Under the pieces are notes generated by a model. It had not been told where the DNA came from. It did not search any database and saw only the letters and a list, made by a program, of their open reading frames with translations. Of a stretch of DNA of 64,000 nt, positions 48,545 through 61,525 are shown one piece after another (the stretch's first letter is position 1; each line of letters begins with the position of its first letter). This stretch comes from Tillandsia leiboldiana. Lineage: Eukaryota; Streptophyta; Magnoliopsida; Poales; Bromeliaceae. The stretch lies in NCBI GenBank assembly GCA_029204045.2, contig CM055081.1, positions 6,566,192-6,630,191 on the forward strand, given 5' to 3'. Made by a program: the position numbers and the translations under genes.

Positions 48545-51500
48545 CTCAGATTTGAAATTTTCATTTATATTTCAAATGAGTTTGGTGTTGTTTATTTTTT
48601 TTTTATTGATAACTTGGCCAAAACATGACCAAACAAGTTTTTTTAAAATTTTATTTTATCTTCAACCTAAAAGTTCGTAGCATTTAATAGACAAAGTATA
48701 ATGAGATATTTAGAAAAGCATATCATATTTAGTTTTCAATTTTTTTTAAAAAAATAAAATTAATTATTTGCTAAGTAAAATATATTATTTTATCAAATTA
48801 TAATTAATTAGACCTTCCAAAAAGTTTAAATTAAAAAAAAAAAACAAAAAAAACGTTCTATCACAGTATAAGTTACAGCTTTGAGTAAAAAAATATTATG
48901 AATATAAATTTTACATCTCAAAGGTCTCTTTCGAATTTGATAAGACGGGAAAAAAATATTAACTTTTGAATAAGCAAAGTGTAAAATATGCTACCAAATA
49001 ACTAAATTCAAACCATTCACATCCGCAAAAAAAAAAAATAATAATAATAATAATCCCAATCACATCGTATCATTTACCTTTCATATTCGTACATGTGCAA
49101 CAACGCCATCAAAACTGAATCGGTAAACTCCACCAACCTCATCTCAAACGAAGAAACCAATTGGGAAAATGAAATTAAATTTTTATTCAGCAATTTGATT
49201 AGTTAGCATACGTTGTAGCATTTCAATGAGAGCTCAATCCAACTCTTTTTTTTGTCGAAATAAAAAGAAATAATTTAAGTTCTTAATAAAACTTGGCCTT
49301 AGAAATTGTACTTCTTCTTCTCAGGTAAAAAAAATGCATCAAATAGAATTGTACCAGTTCAAGCTTAGTTTGGGAGAATATAATCTAAATGGAGAAAGGG
49401 AAAGTTCATTGAACTTTCCTGGGCAGTTGATTGAATCTCAAGCAATATTTCTGCATAAATTTTTTGGGGAGGGTAAGATAAGATACCATTTTGTAACTAA
49501 TAATTAAATCCAATGCAGATATTGTGAACAGCTAGTTGATAAAGCTAAATTTGGCTTTAAAGCAGTACCAACCTATGAGGTGAGCAAGGACAATATGGAA
49601 ACAACAGCACATGCCTCAACAATTAGGTATTTTATTTACTTGAGTGGTTCTTCTCTCTAGAATCTCAGTAGCTTTCCTTGCTTCTTTACCCAATCCACCC
49701 CTAAATTTTCCTAAAACTGCTTTAGTACACCAAGAGGAAATAGATAATGATTAATGGGTAGGCAAAATCCCATAGAAATTATCTAAATTATAGAACATTA
49801 TAAACCTACTATCCAACTTTTCACTTAGCTATCAAATCTTATCAAATTTTTCATTTCGCTTGATTTACGTCCTCGATACTTTTACTTTAAAATTTGAATA
49901 CATTATTTATATTTATAGATTTAGTTAGAATATTTTATATAATTCTTGCAACTATAAATTTATTAAAATAATTAAGCTTTAAATTATTATTAACCGATTT
50001 AAATTAAATAAATTAAATAAATTAAATAATTGACTAGTTAAATCAAAATTTTGAAATATTGTCAAGTGTTGGGGTCCCAGATGGAAATCCCTCTGAGGCT
50101 TCCTTTTGAGTTGCGGAACAATTGCATCACGTGCCGCGAAAAGATATAAATCGATTATAATATATTCTTTCACGATTCCACCAAAAAATACAAAACTTAT
50201 CTATTTGAAATAGACACTTTATGACGCGCTAATAATCTGAAAAACTATGAATAAAAATTTAAGAATCTAGAGCTCTTGTAATAATAACTAGATTTAATAA
50301 TTTTATGATCGTAATTTGAATTTAAGGAATTATCAGTGTTATTGAATCCGATAGTTATATTTAATAACCGATAGTATAAAACGAACTTTATATAAATATT
50401 TTGGACCGATGATTTAAGCTCAATAAATTATTATTGCTAGTAAGCTTACATATTTAAATTATAACTTTTGAATTATAACTTTTACATGCTTTACAGGATA
50501 TTTCTTAATTATTGTCTATTAAATTTACCATTTTATCCTTAAATTAAATCACCCTTCTTGAAAAAATCCCACATATGATAAAGTCTCTAAAATTTGTAGA
50601 AAGATTACTCAAAAACAAGATAAACTAGCATGCGTATTACCGCACCCGACAATTGGTATTAACTAAGCAAGATGCAAATAAATTGAGTTTTTCAAATAAT
50701 AATGCAAATAAGGAAATCCTTAATGATGGTAATTATCAGCATTAGAAAAAGTTTCGCAAAACTTAGAACTCTTTCCAACCTAATTAATTAAATATGCAAC
50801 ATTATTTATTATTCATAAACAAATATGAAAAGATACCCTCTTTTTTTTTCCTACTTAACCAAAGTAATGAACATGAACTTGACTAAATGAATGCTAGCTT
50901 TATGGCTCAATTAGGTCGAGCAAAAAAAGGCAAAACATCATCTAGAAGATCATGGAATAATGACTTAGCAATTCTTTCCAGAAGAATAGCTTTGCTGCAG
51001 TGGAAACCTAATAAAGAGCTTTTTGGACCCAGAAATAGAACTTGCGGCAGCAGCAGGAAGGTGCGAGAGGCATTTTAATTATAAGATTAGTTTCATACAA
51101 CTCTATAAAATTACAGATATATCATTATCCCTACAAAGTCCAACTTTTTATATTTAATTTTTCAAAAATTCTAAGTTGTTCATATTTATTTATCTGATTT
51201 GTTACCGTTACCGTTAGCCTACTGTTTATTATTTAACAAAATATAGATAAAATGTCAATTTTGCTCTGGCAAATATCCTTAAAAAAATGTCAACTTTTAA
51301 AAAATATACCTATAGTTAAGTATAATATATGAAAGGAAAAATAACAAATTTACCTTACTAACGAAGATTAAGTATTTAACCTATAGTTAACTATATTTTT
51401 TTTAAAAGACATTAACAATAGGAACATAATATAAACAACTTAACATAAAAAGTTAAATTTTATAAAAATATATCTGCTATTCGATAGGTATATAATGAGC

Positions 51501-52251
51501 TGTAAGAAATTAATCCTTAATAAGAGTACAAACACTTGGAAGCTCCAATGGGGCCAAATATATCTCTCATTATGTGTAAATAAGAACAGGAATAAGATTC
51601 TCTAGTTGCGAATTCGAAACTGATTCGCAACTCAAATTGACTTAGTTTATAGATTAAATCTACTATCATAAAAAATCAAAATTATTAAGACTTCCGAATC
51701 GATAAACAAATCAACACCTAGATTGCGATCGGGAAGGAAAAACCTCTTCCTATATAGGTTGTCACCAGATAATTAGTTTTCATATGCCAAACTAGTGGCT
51801 TATTTCAGGAGTTTCTTAACAATAATCACCGGTAAAACTAGAGATATTACAAACCTACAAGATTTTATGAATACAGCATCTCAGAGTAACCAAGAAAACA
51901 ATGCATTAGATAGCAAATGACAATGAGCTACTTAGCATTCATTATTGGTGTTTAGCGAAGGTTGATCCAAGGAAGCATCGCTATGGTAGATAAAAGTGTT
52001 TGAAAATTCTTAAGAAATTTAAACCAGGAAATTTACCAGCCACCAAATAGGAAAATAATAGAAAATTCCAAAAGAAGAATCAACCATGTTATACGTAGCC
52101 ATCAGGCAGACCTTATAGATAAGGCACAATTTGGTTGTACATTGCTCATCCAATCTAGCATCCATATTGCAGTTCAGTTGGACATGAAATTAATTTCGTG
52201 TACAAGGTTTGAATTTAGATTCGCATGTAACCATATTTCAATTATTCAGTA
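48190..52251. other. AT-rich intergenic DNA between LEA3 and the copia element
   Basis: No gene was recognised. It includes an (AT)n tract (48473-48540) and a degraded relative of the 11483 MITE (about 51090-51515, with ATATCTGCTATTCGATAGG near the right end). An exon-like block at 49519-49579 (frame YCEQLVDKAKFGFKAVPTYE) lies between an AG and a GTGAGC; I do not recognise it. Confidence 0.45.
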
Positions 52252-52751
52252 TGTTGTCAAGTGGTGTGTCAATATTGACCGGTTCTAATATGACTTAATC
52301 TATATTTTTGTTAAGGATAAAATCAGAATTTATTCTTATATGTTAAAGATAAAGTTAGAATTTATCCTTATAGGTTAAGGATAAGAATAATAAGTTTATA
52401 TAGATTTGTTATTAGTATCTTAATCTATATCTTAACCGATATTCTCTTATATCTATGTGAGAAACAGATTATCCTAAGAGATTCTAATAATCTATAAATA
52501 GAATTCCTACTGGATATAGAAGAAAATTCTGATAACCTTTTTCGCATCCGATCCGATTTGTGCATCCGATCTGCAATCCGTAGGAGATACGTGAAAGATA
52601 CGTGAAAGATCAAGAATCATCAAGACAAGGAATATACAAGAAGACTAACAAGCTACCCGATCTGACCCGATCTGATTTCGGTTCCTGAATACGTTGGCTA
52701 TTTAGTTCGTAAGTTTAGTTTGTAAGTTTCCGCTATCCTCTAATTTCAACA
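52252..52751 (+). repeat. 5' LTR of the copia element (500 bp)
   Basis: TGTTGTCAAGTGG...TTTCAACA, with a TCTATAAATAG TATA-like motif at about 52490. It is followed two bases later by the primer-binding site. Confidence 0.88.
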
Positions 52752-53063
52752 ATTGGTATCGGAGCAAGTTTTGTTTGTTTTCGCCTATTATCATGTCTGT
52801 GTTTGCTTGATTTGAATGCATGTTTTATTGATCATATTTTTTTTGCGGATTAGTTCTATAAATTTTATATTCGTTTTTCTATTTGAAATCGAATTAAAAT
52901 AAATAAATAAAAGATGAAAGAAAAACTAAATTAGTTTTAATTTTTATTCTTTTATGTTGATCACGAAACATAATTTTTATTTACATCCGTTAAAAATAAT
53001 TTTTTTATTTTACATATGTTGTAAATAATTTTTTATTTATTAAAACAAAAAAATGAGAGATTG

Positions 53064-53345
53064 GTCCCGCGCTTCGGGCGCAGGGGCCGGCCCGCAGCAC
53101 CTGAGCAGGCGCGGGCCCCCGTGCCTCGGGCGCAGGGCCCGGCCAGCACAGCCCGCGGGCAGGCTTGGGGCCCGCGCTTCGGGCGCAGGGGCCCAGCCCG
53201 CAGCATGCCAGCGGACTCGGCCCCTGGGCGCTGCGGGCGCAGGCCGGGCCCGGTCAGAAGCGGAAAAGCGGGCTTCAGCCCCCGCACGTTAGGCGCCAGG
53301 CCCGGCCCGCTGCAATCGGGTCGGCCGGTCTGCGCGATAGGCCGT
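53064..53345. repeat. GC-rich tandem block inside the copia 5' internal region
   Basis: CCCGCGCTTCGGGCGCAGGG occurs at about 53066 and 53171 (period about 105 bp), and similar shorter words recur between. The composition is around three-quarters G+C in an element that is otherwise AT-rich. Open frames on both strands reflect composition only. Confidence 0.8.
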
Positions 53346-54103
53346 TTTTTTAAATTTTATTATTATTAATTTTATTTTTTTTCTCTGTGAAAAAAAAATA
53401 ATAATAATGATAAATAAAGAATAATAAATAAAAAAAAATTATGCTCCTATGTAGTGTAATTTTTTTTATACTCCTACATGGTGCGAAATTTTTTTATTTA
53501 CCTGTGGGATCTTATATATCTTGTGTGGTTGTAAACTATAATGCTTGTGTGGCTTATTATGAATCGTTATATGCTTTTTTTAGTACATATAAATATTTGT
53601 GTTCTTTCGGTATTTTTTCAACAAAATTTAATTTTAGAAAGCGGGTTCGGCGTGTGTAGCATTCCTATAGAATATTTATCACTTTGATGTACATCTTTGT
53701 AGCGACGTAGTAAGTTTTATTCTGCAAAAATGATGTAATAATTAAGGTCATGTAAAGGAATGTGTTTTGCAAACCATCGACGTTTTTTAAATTAAATTTT
53801 GGTACAAACACTTATTTTTTTTTTTTTAATCTGTGTGATACTAAATTTTCTAATATTTTAATATAAGTTTTTAAAAATATTTTAAAGATGTGTTCTTTTA
53901 AAATGGATGACTTCCGATTTTTGGATAAGTATCAAAATTAAATAAAAGGAAATTAATAAGATTGTAATTTTTGAACCGATACTGGGTGATGATTATGAGC
54001 CTAGCAAAGTTTTCGATCCCGTTGTGAACGGGATGTTTTTTTAATCTTGTTAATTTTTTTGAAATATATGCCTAATGTCCAAACCTGTTTTGAATGTAGT
54101 GAA

Positions 54104-55051
54104 ATGGCTTCCAAAAACGTTATAGCTGACCTCACGAGAGGTGACAAGCTAAACGGAAAAAATTATGACATATGGCACAGAAAAATACAATATCTGCTTA
54201 ATGAACAAGGTGTTCTTGATACTCTCTCTATCAAAATGACCGTGCCTCTAGAAAGCACTACTGCAGAACAACAGCATGAGCAGAATGTCTATGATAAGTG
54301 GTTCAAGGAGGATCGTACTGCTCGGTATATTATGTTATCTGCCATGCAAGATGACCTTATTGGACAGTTTGAGACATATGAGACTGCCAAAGACATGTGG
54401 GACAATCTGAAGATTGCTTTTGGGCAAACTTCAGTTACGAGGCTTCGTGCCTTAAATCTAAAGTTTCAACAGTATTTTAAGGACCCGAAGCACTCAATGA
54501 TTGAGCACCTTCATGTGATGAGCGCCATGATTCGGAACCTTAAGGCTGCCGGAAATCAGCTCAACGATGAGCAACAGGTTCTCGCGGTGATTCGTTCACT
54601 ACCGGATTCTGAATGGTCCCAGATGAAGCTCCTGATGATGCATAGTGAGGACATTAAAACGTTTAATGACATATCGAGTCATCTCGAGCTTGAGGCAGAA
54701 CGCTTGAAAGCGAACCGCTCTGTCGCTCTTGTTGCACGCTCTGAGAAGCGCGGTGGGATCACACACAAGCGCAAGAAACGTTATAACAATGGAGCGCAGA
54801 AAAGTAAAAATCAAATTTCTCATGGTGGAGTTGGAAAGCGCCTAAGAGGCAAGCGCGCTGGTAGTAGAGATGTTGCTAAGTTAAAATGCTATAACTGCAA
54901 ACAGAAGGGTCATTTCGCTTCGGATTGTTCTGAGCCGAAAAAGGTACTACAACTCTCACACTGTTTTGTTTGCTCTTATGCTGTAGTAGCTAATTCTCTT
55001 CCCGATTGGATCGTGGATACAGGAGCAAACAAGCACGTAGTGCGTGATTGA
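54104..55051 (+). pseudogene. copia gag and protease start, ends in a stop
   Basis: The frame starting MASKNVIADL contains the UBN2-type gag region (NYDIWHRKIQYLL, ETAKDMWDNL), a zinc knuckle CYNCKQKGHFASDC, and the protease motif WIVDTGANKH. It then meets a TGA at 55049-55051. A short upstream extension to 54047 exists in the same frame, but the second Met fits copia gag starts better. The gag part is nearly intact; the polyprotein is cut right after the protease active site. Confidence 0.9.
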
Positions 55052-55206
55052 GTGGCACATAATTTGTCACCCTTGAAAATAGCTCAATGGAGGAAGTTAT
55101 TGGAGTTGGTTCGTACCAACTTAAGTTGCGTGGTGGCTGTACTTTTTTTTTTAAGATGTGCTATATGCACCTGGTATAAGATGTAATCTATATTCAGTTT
55201 TAACTT

Positions 55207-55872
55207 TTGCTACACTTAGGCTATTCTTTTCATTTTGACAGAGACCGTTTTGACATTTTCTTTCATAGTACTTTCTTTGGATATGGTATATTAATAAATA
55301 ATTTCTTTAAGTTAGATTTGGAGGATGATTCCTTTGCATTTGCTTCTTCTCCTTCTAATCTCTGTGATGAATCCGTTAAATGGCATACAAGATTAGGCCA
55401 TATAGGTCAAGAAAGAATGAACAGACTGGCTCGAGTAGGCCTTTTGGGGTCTCTCGCCAAAGTTGACCTATCTGTATGCGAGCCTTGTCTGGCTGGGAAG
55501 GTATGCAGAAAGCTTTTTGGTAAGGCTACTCGTGCCTATCATCCTTTGGAGCTGATCCACTTAGACATTTGTGGGCCAATGAATGTGAGGGTCCGGCATG
55601 GTGTGTGTTATTTTATCACATTCATTGATGATTATTCCCGTTATGGCTATGTGTATTTGCTTTCTCGCCGTTCTGAAGCTTTAGATTGCTTCGAGCGCTT
55701 CGCTGCGGAGGCTGAGAATCAAATAGATAGAAGTGTAAAAGCGCTTCGCATTAATCGAGGACGTGAGTTCTTGTCCGATCAGTTCAAGACTTACTGTGAA
55801 CAAAAGGACATTAGAAAACATCTCACTATTCCAGGTACTCCGCAACAAAATGGTAACAAAATGGTGTTGTAG
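55207..55872 (+). pseudogene. copia integrase fragment
   Basis: It has the gag-pre-integrase zinc-binding part (WHTRLGHIG...CEPCLAGK), then the catalytic core: HLDICGP (Asp), FIDDYSRYGYVYLL (Asp), and GREFLS (the Glu position), followed by TPQQNG. It breaks off by frameshift at NKMVL-stop. The usual RSDRGGE context reads RINRGRE, a further sign of decay. Confidence 0.88.
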
Positions 55873-55958
55873 AGTGAAGGAATCGTACTCTACTAAACAT
55901 TGTTAGGTTTATGATGGTGCAGGCTCATCTTCCCATAAGTTTTTAGGGAGATACTCTT

Positions 55959-56627
55959 TTGACTACTGCCTATATTCTTAATCGAGCCCCTAGTAAATCA
56001 GTGCTTTCTACCCTATATGAGTTGTGGAGTGGTAGAAAGCCAAGTTTACACTACTTACGCCCTTGGGGTTTAGATGGATATGTTCACAGCTCTTCACATA
56101 GATTCGAAAAACTCGGCCCTAAAGCAAGCAAGCATGTGTTCATCAGATACCCTGAAAATTCGAAGGGCTATGTGATGTATGGTGAACACCCAGATGGTGG
56201 GATGACCGAGATTGAGTCTCGTGATGTGGAATTTCTAGAGAAGAAATTTCCAAGCATTAGTGAAATACGAAAATACGTCAGATTGTATGAGTTACAGGAT
56301 GATGTTATCCCATCTACTGGTGAGGGTGATCGATCACTTCCCGAAGTCGCTGAAGGAAGTGGTAGCGATCCTCCGGCTAGTGAGAGTGCTTCCATGAGTG
56401 GGAGCATACCCTTGGAAGCCGACAGTGTAGGCCCTCAACTGCGTAGAAGTGAACGTGAAAACATTCCCCGTCGACATTTTGAGATCGAAGGAAATAATTT
56501 TATGTGCACTCCGCTCGATGATGATGAGCCTGCTTCTTATGTAGAAGCATTACAATCACCAGCTTGTAATGAGTGGATGACTGCTATGAGAGATGAGATG
56601 AAATCCATGAACAAGAACCAAGTATAG
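55959..56627 (+). pseudogene. copia integrase C-terminal/linker fragment
   Basis: AYILNRAPSKSVLSTLYELWSGRKPSLHYLRPWG is the region after the copia integrase core. GYVMYGEHPDGG and an acidic linker follow, ending with ASYVEALQSPACNEWMTAMRDEMKSMNKNQV and a TAG where copia proteins have Trp. Confidence 0.85.
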
Positions 56628-56696
56628 GAGTTGGTTGACCTTCAACCTGAGCGCAAGTCTATTGGAAATAAATAGGTTTTAAAAATTAAGCGCAAG

Positions 56697-57515
56697 GTGG
56701 ATGGATCAATCGATAAATATAAAACTCGGCTCGTGGCTAAGGGCTACAATCAAAAGCAGGGGATAGATTATAACGAGGCATTTGCTCCCGTTGTGAGATT
56801 TGCCTCTATACGTGTGATTTTAGCCTTAGTGGCTCATTCGGATTTAGAATTGTTCCAAATTAATGTCAAGACAGCTTTCCTCAATGGAGGATTAGCGGAG
56901 GAGATCTACATTGATCAACCTGAGGGTTTTGTACTCAAAGGTCAAGAAGACAAAATATGTCGTCTTAAAAAGTCCATTTATGGTCTAAAACAATCATCGA
57001 GACAGTGGTATTTCAGATTTCATGAAGCTATCACCTCTGTCGGTATGTCCATGATAGAGGAAGACCACTGTGTATATGTCACGAAGACAGAGAAGGGGAT
57101 TTTGTTCCTCTCCCTATACGTCGACGACATACTATTGGCTGAAAATGACATCGAGTTGATCAATTCCACTAAGGAGTGGTTGTCTTTCAACTTTGAGATG
57201 AAAGATATGGGTGAGGCGAGATATGTGCTCGGAGTGAAGGTCATCAGAGATCGCTCTAGGAGACTTCTAGGTTTGTCTCAAGAATCCTATATTCAAAAGA
57301 TTCTGGAGTGGTTTAGGATGCATCATAGTAAACCCGTTGATACTCCAGTGGAAAAGAATCACACTCTGAGTCTCGATCAATGCCCTAAAACAGATAAAGA
57401 AAAAGAGCAAATGAATAGGGTCCCTTATGCGAGTGCGATTGGCAGCTTAATGTACGTTATGATGTGTACTCGGCCTGACATATGTTTCGTTGTTGGTTTG
57501 GTAAGTCGTTACTAG
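56697..57515 (+). pseudogene. copia reverse transcriptase fragment
   Basis: KYKTRLVAKGYNQKQGIDYNEAFAPV begins the RT. Motif A reads INVKTAFLNG where copia RT has (M)DVKTAFLNG, so the first catalytic Asp is Asn. LKKSIYGLKQ and YVDDILL (the second catalytic Asp pair) are kept. It ends at a TAG after VGLVSRY, where Gln is usual. In-frame TAGs at 56625-56627 and 56674-56676 precede it. Inactive. Confidence 0.9.
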
Positions 57516-58063
57516 AGCAAACCAGGACCTATTCATTGGCAAGCGGTCAAGAGCATCATTCGATACTTAAAAAAAACCAATGATCTCGTTCTATGCTTTC
57601 AAGCTGGGGACTTCAGATTGAAATGATATAGTTATGCTGATTAGGGCGGTGATAGAGATGAGCGCAGGTCCACTTCATGCTATGTGTTTATGCTTGGAGG
57701 TAGGGCAATTTTCTGGTACAGTAAAAAGCAGAGTTGCATTGCCTTGTCTACCATGAAGGCGGAGTACGTTGCTTGTTCAGCAGCCGTTCAGAAGGCTGTT
57801 TAGTTGAGGAGATTTCTCCGGCACCTCGACATTGTGACTCTGACAGTAAGGCTGCTTTGGAGTATGTGAAGGACTCCAAGTATTATGGCAGGACCAAGCA
57901 TATTGACATCCGTTTTCACTAGATTCGAAAAATGATTAGGTTAGGCGAGGTCACTCTTCGACATATCTCCACCACTAGGATGGTGGCTGATCCGTTGACC
58001 AAGCCGATAGCTAGGGATATGTTCCTGACCAATGTTAGGAGTTTGGGTCTGCACAGGTTATGA
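57516..58063 (+). pseudogene. copia RNase H fragment
   Basis: SKPGPIHWQAVKSIIRYLK, YAD, STSCYVFMLGGRAIFWYSKKQ and STMKAEYVACSAA are RNase H region motifs of copia elements, interrupted by TGA and TAG codons. A small deletion and frameshift precede CDS-KAALEYVKDSKYYGRTKHIDIRFH. Heavily broken. Confidence 0.85.
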
Positions 58064-59109
58064 AGTATGGGCATTATTGATACTTTTGTATCTTACGCTT
58101 TTCTTAATAAAAATATATTTTTCTTTTATATGATTGCATAATTGATACTAGTAGGCACATATTCCGATAAGTCACCAGGCTTAGGTCAGCCCACTCACAC
58201 GGGTGATCGCCCTGGCACCTAAGTGGTGAGCAAGATGAGACTAAATAATCATATTAAACTTTACTAGTTGTAATATGATTGGTTTGCTCATATTTGTTAT
58301 GAATAAAGTGCTGATATAATTTGAAGGTCGCCTTAATTAGTTTAAGATGAGACTTTTTGGAGTTGGATATGAGAATTCTTTTATGAAATTCCATATCGAG
58401 TCTGTATAGCAGCCAAACCTAAATACTTGGGTTAGAGAGATGACCCGAGTTGTGTAGTGATTAGATGCCTTAGTGATGCCTAGACCAAGGTTTGTATGGC
58501 GTTTTAGAGAGTGACACAACCCGTTGGATTGGTGTTCCGCCATGGCATACATATCATACTGTATGTGCTTGTCGACCATTTAGTAAAGTGACATATATTT
58601 TTCCCTCTATATCGCTGTGTGAACACTAACCCTCCCTTTTTTATGCTCTCGACTTAGAACTACATTATGAAGTAGAGGTCCAACGTAACTAACTTAGCAT
58701 TTATCTCAGGGTCATGAGAAAATATGATCTCGCGAAGCATGTCTAGTAAAGTGCTTGGACCAATATAGATTAATGTGAGGGGTTGATGAAGATGTTTCGA
58801 TAGCACACCATTAAAGTCTTGTGACTCATTGCCCTGACGGTTATCTCTTTTGTTTTACTTGAGATATTCATGAGTATAAGAGATGTTGTAGGGTCAAGCC
58901 TTGTGATTATAATAGGGGGATTTGTGATACTTGATCCGGTGTGTATTGAAACGTCTTGGGCATAGACGTTTTTTAGTCAGTGATGTGCTATGTTAGTTGG
59001 GTGGTGACTTAATATGGCACTCATGCATTATGATTTTTTCGTCAGGTCGCACGCTCAATTATCTGTATGAATAGGAGAGAAAATTTGCCAATGTGGCCAA
59101 GTGGGAGAT

Positions 59110-60080
59110 TGTTGCCATGTGGTGTGTCCACATTGGCCGGTTCTAATATGACTCAATCCATATAAGATGTGAATTAAGATTTATCTTTTTGTATTAAGGA
59201 TAAGATCGGGATTTATCCTTATATGTTAAGCATAAAATTAGAATTTATCCTTATAGGTTAAGGATAAGGATAATAAGTTTTATATGTTTCTTATTAGTTA
59301 AGAAACATATCTTAATCTATATCTTAACCGATATTTTTTTATCTCTATGTGAGAAATAGAATATCCTAAGGGATCCTAATAATCTATAAATAGCCCCTTC
59401 CTCAACATACGATACACAAGAAAACAAAAAAGATATTTCTTTCTTCCCTTATTCTCTCAACATTCTCTCTGGGTTTCCACCTCGAGAAACTGGGTTTCCA
59501 CCTTTCTTCCCTTATTCTCTCAACATTCTCTCTGGGTTTCCACCTCGAGAAACTGTGGGTTTCCACCTTTCTTCCCTTATTCTCTCAACATTCTCTCTGG
59601 GTTTCCACCTCGAGAAACTGTGGGTTTCCACCTGCGTTCCCAAGGTTTTGAAGTGTGGATATAGAAGAGGACTCTGTAGCCCTCTTCGCATCCGATCCGA
59701 TATGTGCGAGAAACTGTGGGTTTCCACCTGCGTTCCCAAGGTTTTGAAGTGTGGATATAGAAGAGGACTCTGTAGCCCTCTTCGCATCCGATCCGATATG
59801 TGCATCCGATCTGCAATCCGATCTGCAACCCGTAGGAGATATGCGGAAGATCAATAATCATTAAGATAAGGACGATACAAGAAGGCTACTAAAATAAGTT
59901 ACCCGATCCGATTTCAGTGCAATCCGATCTGCAACCGGTAGGAGATATGCGGAAGATCAAGAATCATTAAGATAAGGACGATACAAGAAGGCTACTAAAA
60001 TAAGTTACCCGATCCGATTTCAGTTTTTGAATACGTTGGCTATCTAGTTTGTAAGTTTTCGTTACCCTCTAATTCCAACC
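59110..60080 (+). repeat. 3' LTR of the copia element, expanded by tandem duplications (971 bp)
   Basis: It begins TGTTGCCATGTGG right after the polypurine tract and ends TTCCAACC, aligned to the 5' LTR end TTTCAACA. Inside are three tandem copies of an approximately 64-bp unit (starts about 59440, 59503, 59568), two copies of a 96-bp unit (59612, 59708), and two copies of a 106-bp unit (59812, 59918). These explain most of the extra length over the 5' LTR. Confidence 0.85.
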
Positions 60081-61525
60081 GTTTAAAAGATAGTCCTATA
60101 TTTATTCATACCTTGGTTGAAGTATGATTCTTGACATGTAAGTTGGATTACTCATGAAATTTTCTAAACTCCTTTATAGACATCATTTTAATATTGCAAT
60201 AATTAATTCCTTGTTTCCAAGCAAGGAAAACATCCTTGTAATGTTGTGAGAACCAAGTATCAATTGAATTTGATTGGTTTTGGTTCAGAACAATTTATTG
60301 AATTTAATGAGAGATGTACCTTGTTTCTTTGAAATTAGGTGGACTTTAATTGAATTGTATTTACATTCTAGTCTCTTCAGAAGAGATGCCAGAGTTTCGC
60401 GTTCCTCAGGAATACAAGCTGACCACTAAATAAGACCAGGTTAAATATTGCGAAGGTTGATCAATCATTCAAGAAGCCTGATCTATGTCCCACCAGGAAA
60501 CTGCTAATTGCTTATTGATCACTGATGAATTATTATTATTATTAAAAGGATGACAGTATGTGCATTCATAGGTATACTAGTATTAAACTAGATTAACGAA
60601 ACGTAATAAACGATCAATATCGTCTTTTCAATCTGAAATCTTTCTTTAGAGCTCCCCAACCATCGTCTCCACCCCAAAATGTCCTGTTCTTTTCACTTAA
60701 AGGTGGAAAGCAAAGGTGGAAAGCCTATACCAATCGACTCCTGGTATCAAAAATAACGGAAACATGGTCCAATGGCTAGAACCAAGAAATCCACGAAGCA
60801 TGTGCTCGAGTTTTATGTGCTTATCCAATTGTTTGCTAAATTATGTAAGCAAAAGGTTAAATAAGGGATATATGTATATGGCACGGAATAACAATGTCCG
60901 AAAACAGATCCTTGTAAAATTAACCTACATGAATGGCCATCCCCCCGAATGTTGCAGACCCCAAAACCACCTTAGGCACATTTTCACCGACCAGTATATA
61001 GTTTCTCCAAACAACCACCATCCAATCGATTCCCGGTCTGAGCAGAACACCGAAAAACCAAGATGTTTTGGGCCATTTCACTTAACAACCTCCCAATTGT
61101 ATCCAAGTGGAAAACCAGAAGCAGCTAAAACAGGGGCTTCTTACTACATTGTTAAGTGACAAGAATCCTGACCAGTATATGAAATGCAAGAATTTCTCTG
61201 CCTATCAACTTATGCTTTTGGGTTGGTTTGAGCACTTTGAACAAGCATCACAGTACAGAAACCTAACTAATAACTATGTTATAATCATAGATATAAAAGA
61301 TGCCAATATTAAATATTTCACCAACATAGTGAGAAATGATTAGATGGGTTTTGTACATCACCCTCAAAATCCATAACTAAACGTAAATCCGTGCTTATTT
61401 AGCTACTCAGGGAGACTCCCTACCACTACTACTACTAAAGGGAAGCGATAAATAGATTGAGAAAGGAGCCAAATTTACCGACGAGGACGACGGAATCGCA
61501 GGCCTAATCCGTCAATCCAACAGCC
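60081..61525. other. intergenic DNA between the copia element and the DUF538 gene
   Basis: Moderately AT-rich. A 147-codon open frame at 60716-61159 has no recognisable family and no splice or promoter context, so I do not call it a gene. The last approximately 150 bp should be the DUF538 3' UTR. Confidence 0.5.

Larger units (their letters stand above)
52252..60080 (+). mobile_element. Ty1-copia LTR retrotransposon, degenerate
   Basis: Order: 5' LTR (52252-52751), primer-binding site TGGTATCGGAGC (52754-52765, close to the initiator-Met tRNA complement TGGTATCAGAGC), gag, protease, integrase, RT, RNase H (the copia order), a non-coding stretch of about 1 kb, the polypurine tract AAGTGGGAGA (59099-59108), and the 3' LTR (59110-60080). 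The flanks CAGTA and GTTTA are not a matching 5-bp TSD. The internal region before gag holds a GC-rich block (53064-53345) foreign in composition. Coding parts are broken many times, so the copy is dead. Confidence 0.93.

Noticed and set aside
53033..53369. Ala/Gly/Arg-rich frames on both strands
   Set aside because: They lie in the GC-rich block of the copia leader and have no start context or family motif.
59440..60000. CRISPR-like array
   Set aside because: The repeats are adjacent tandem duplications within an LTR, with no unique spacers, in a plant genome.
60716..61159. 147-codon open frame
   Set aside because: No family resemblance, no TATA or splice context, and plain AT-moderate composition unlike the real genes here.
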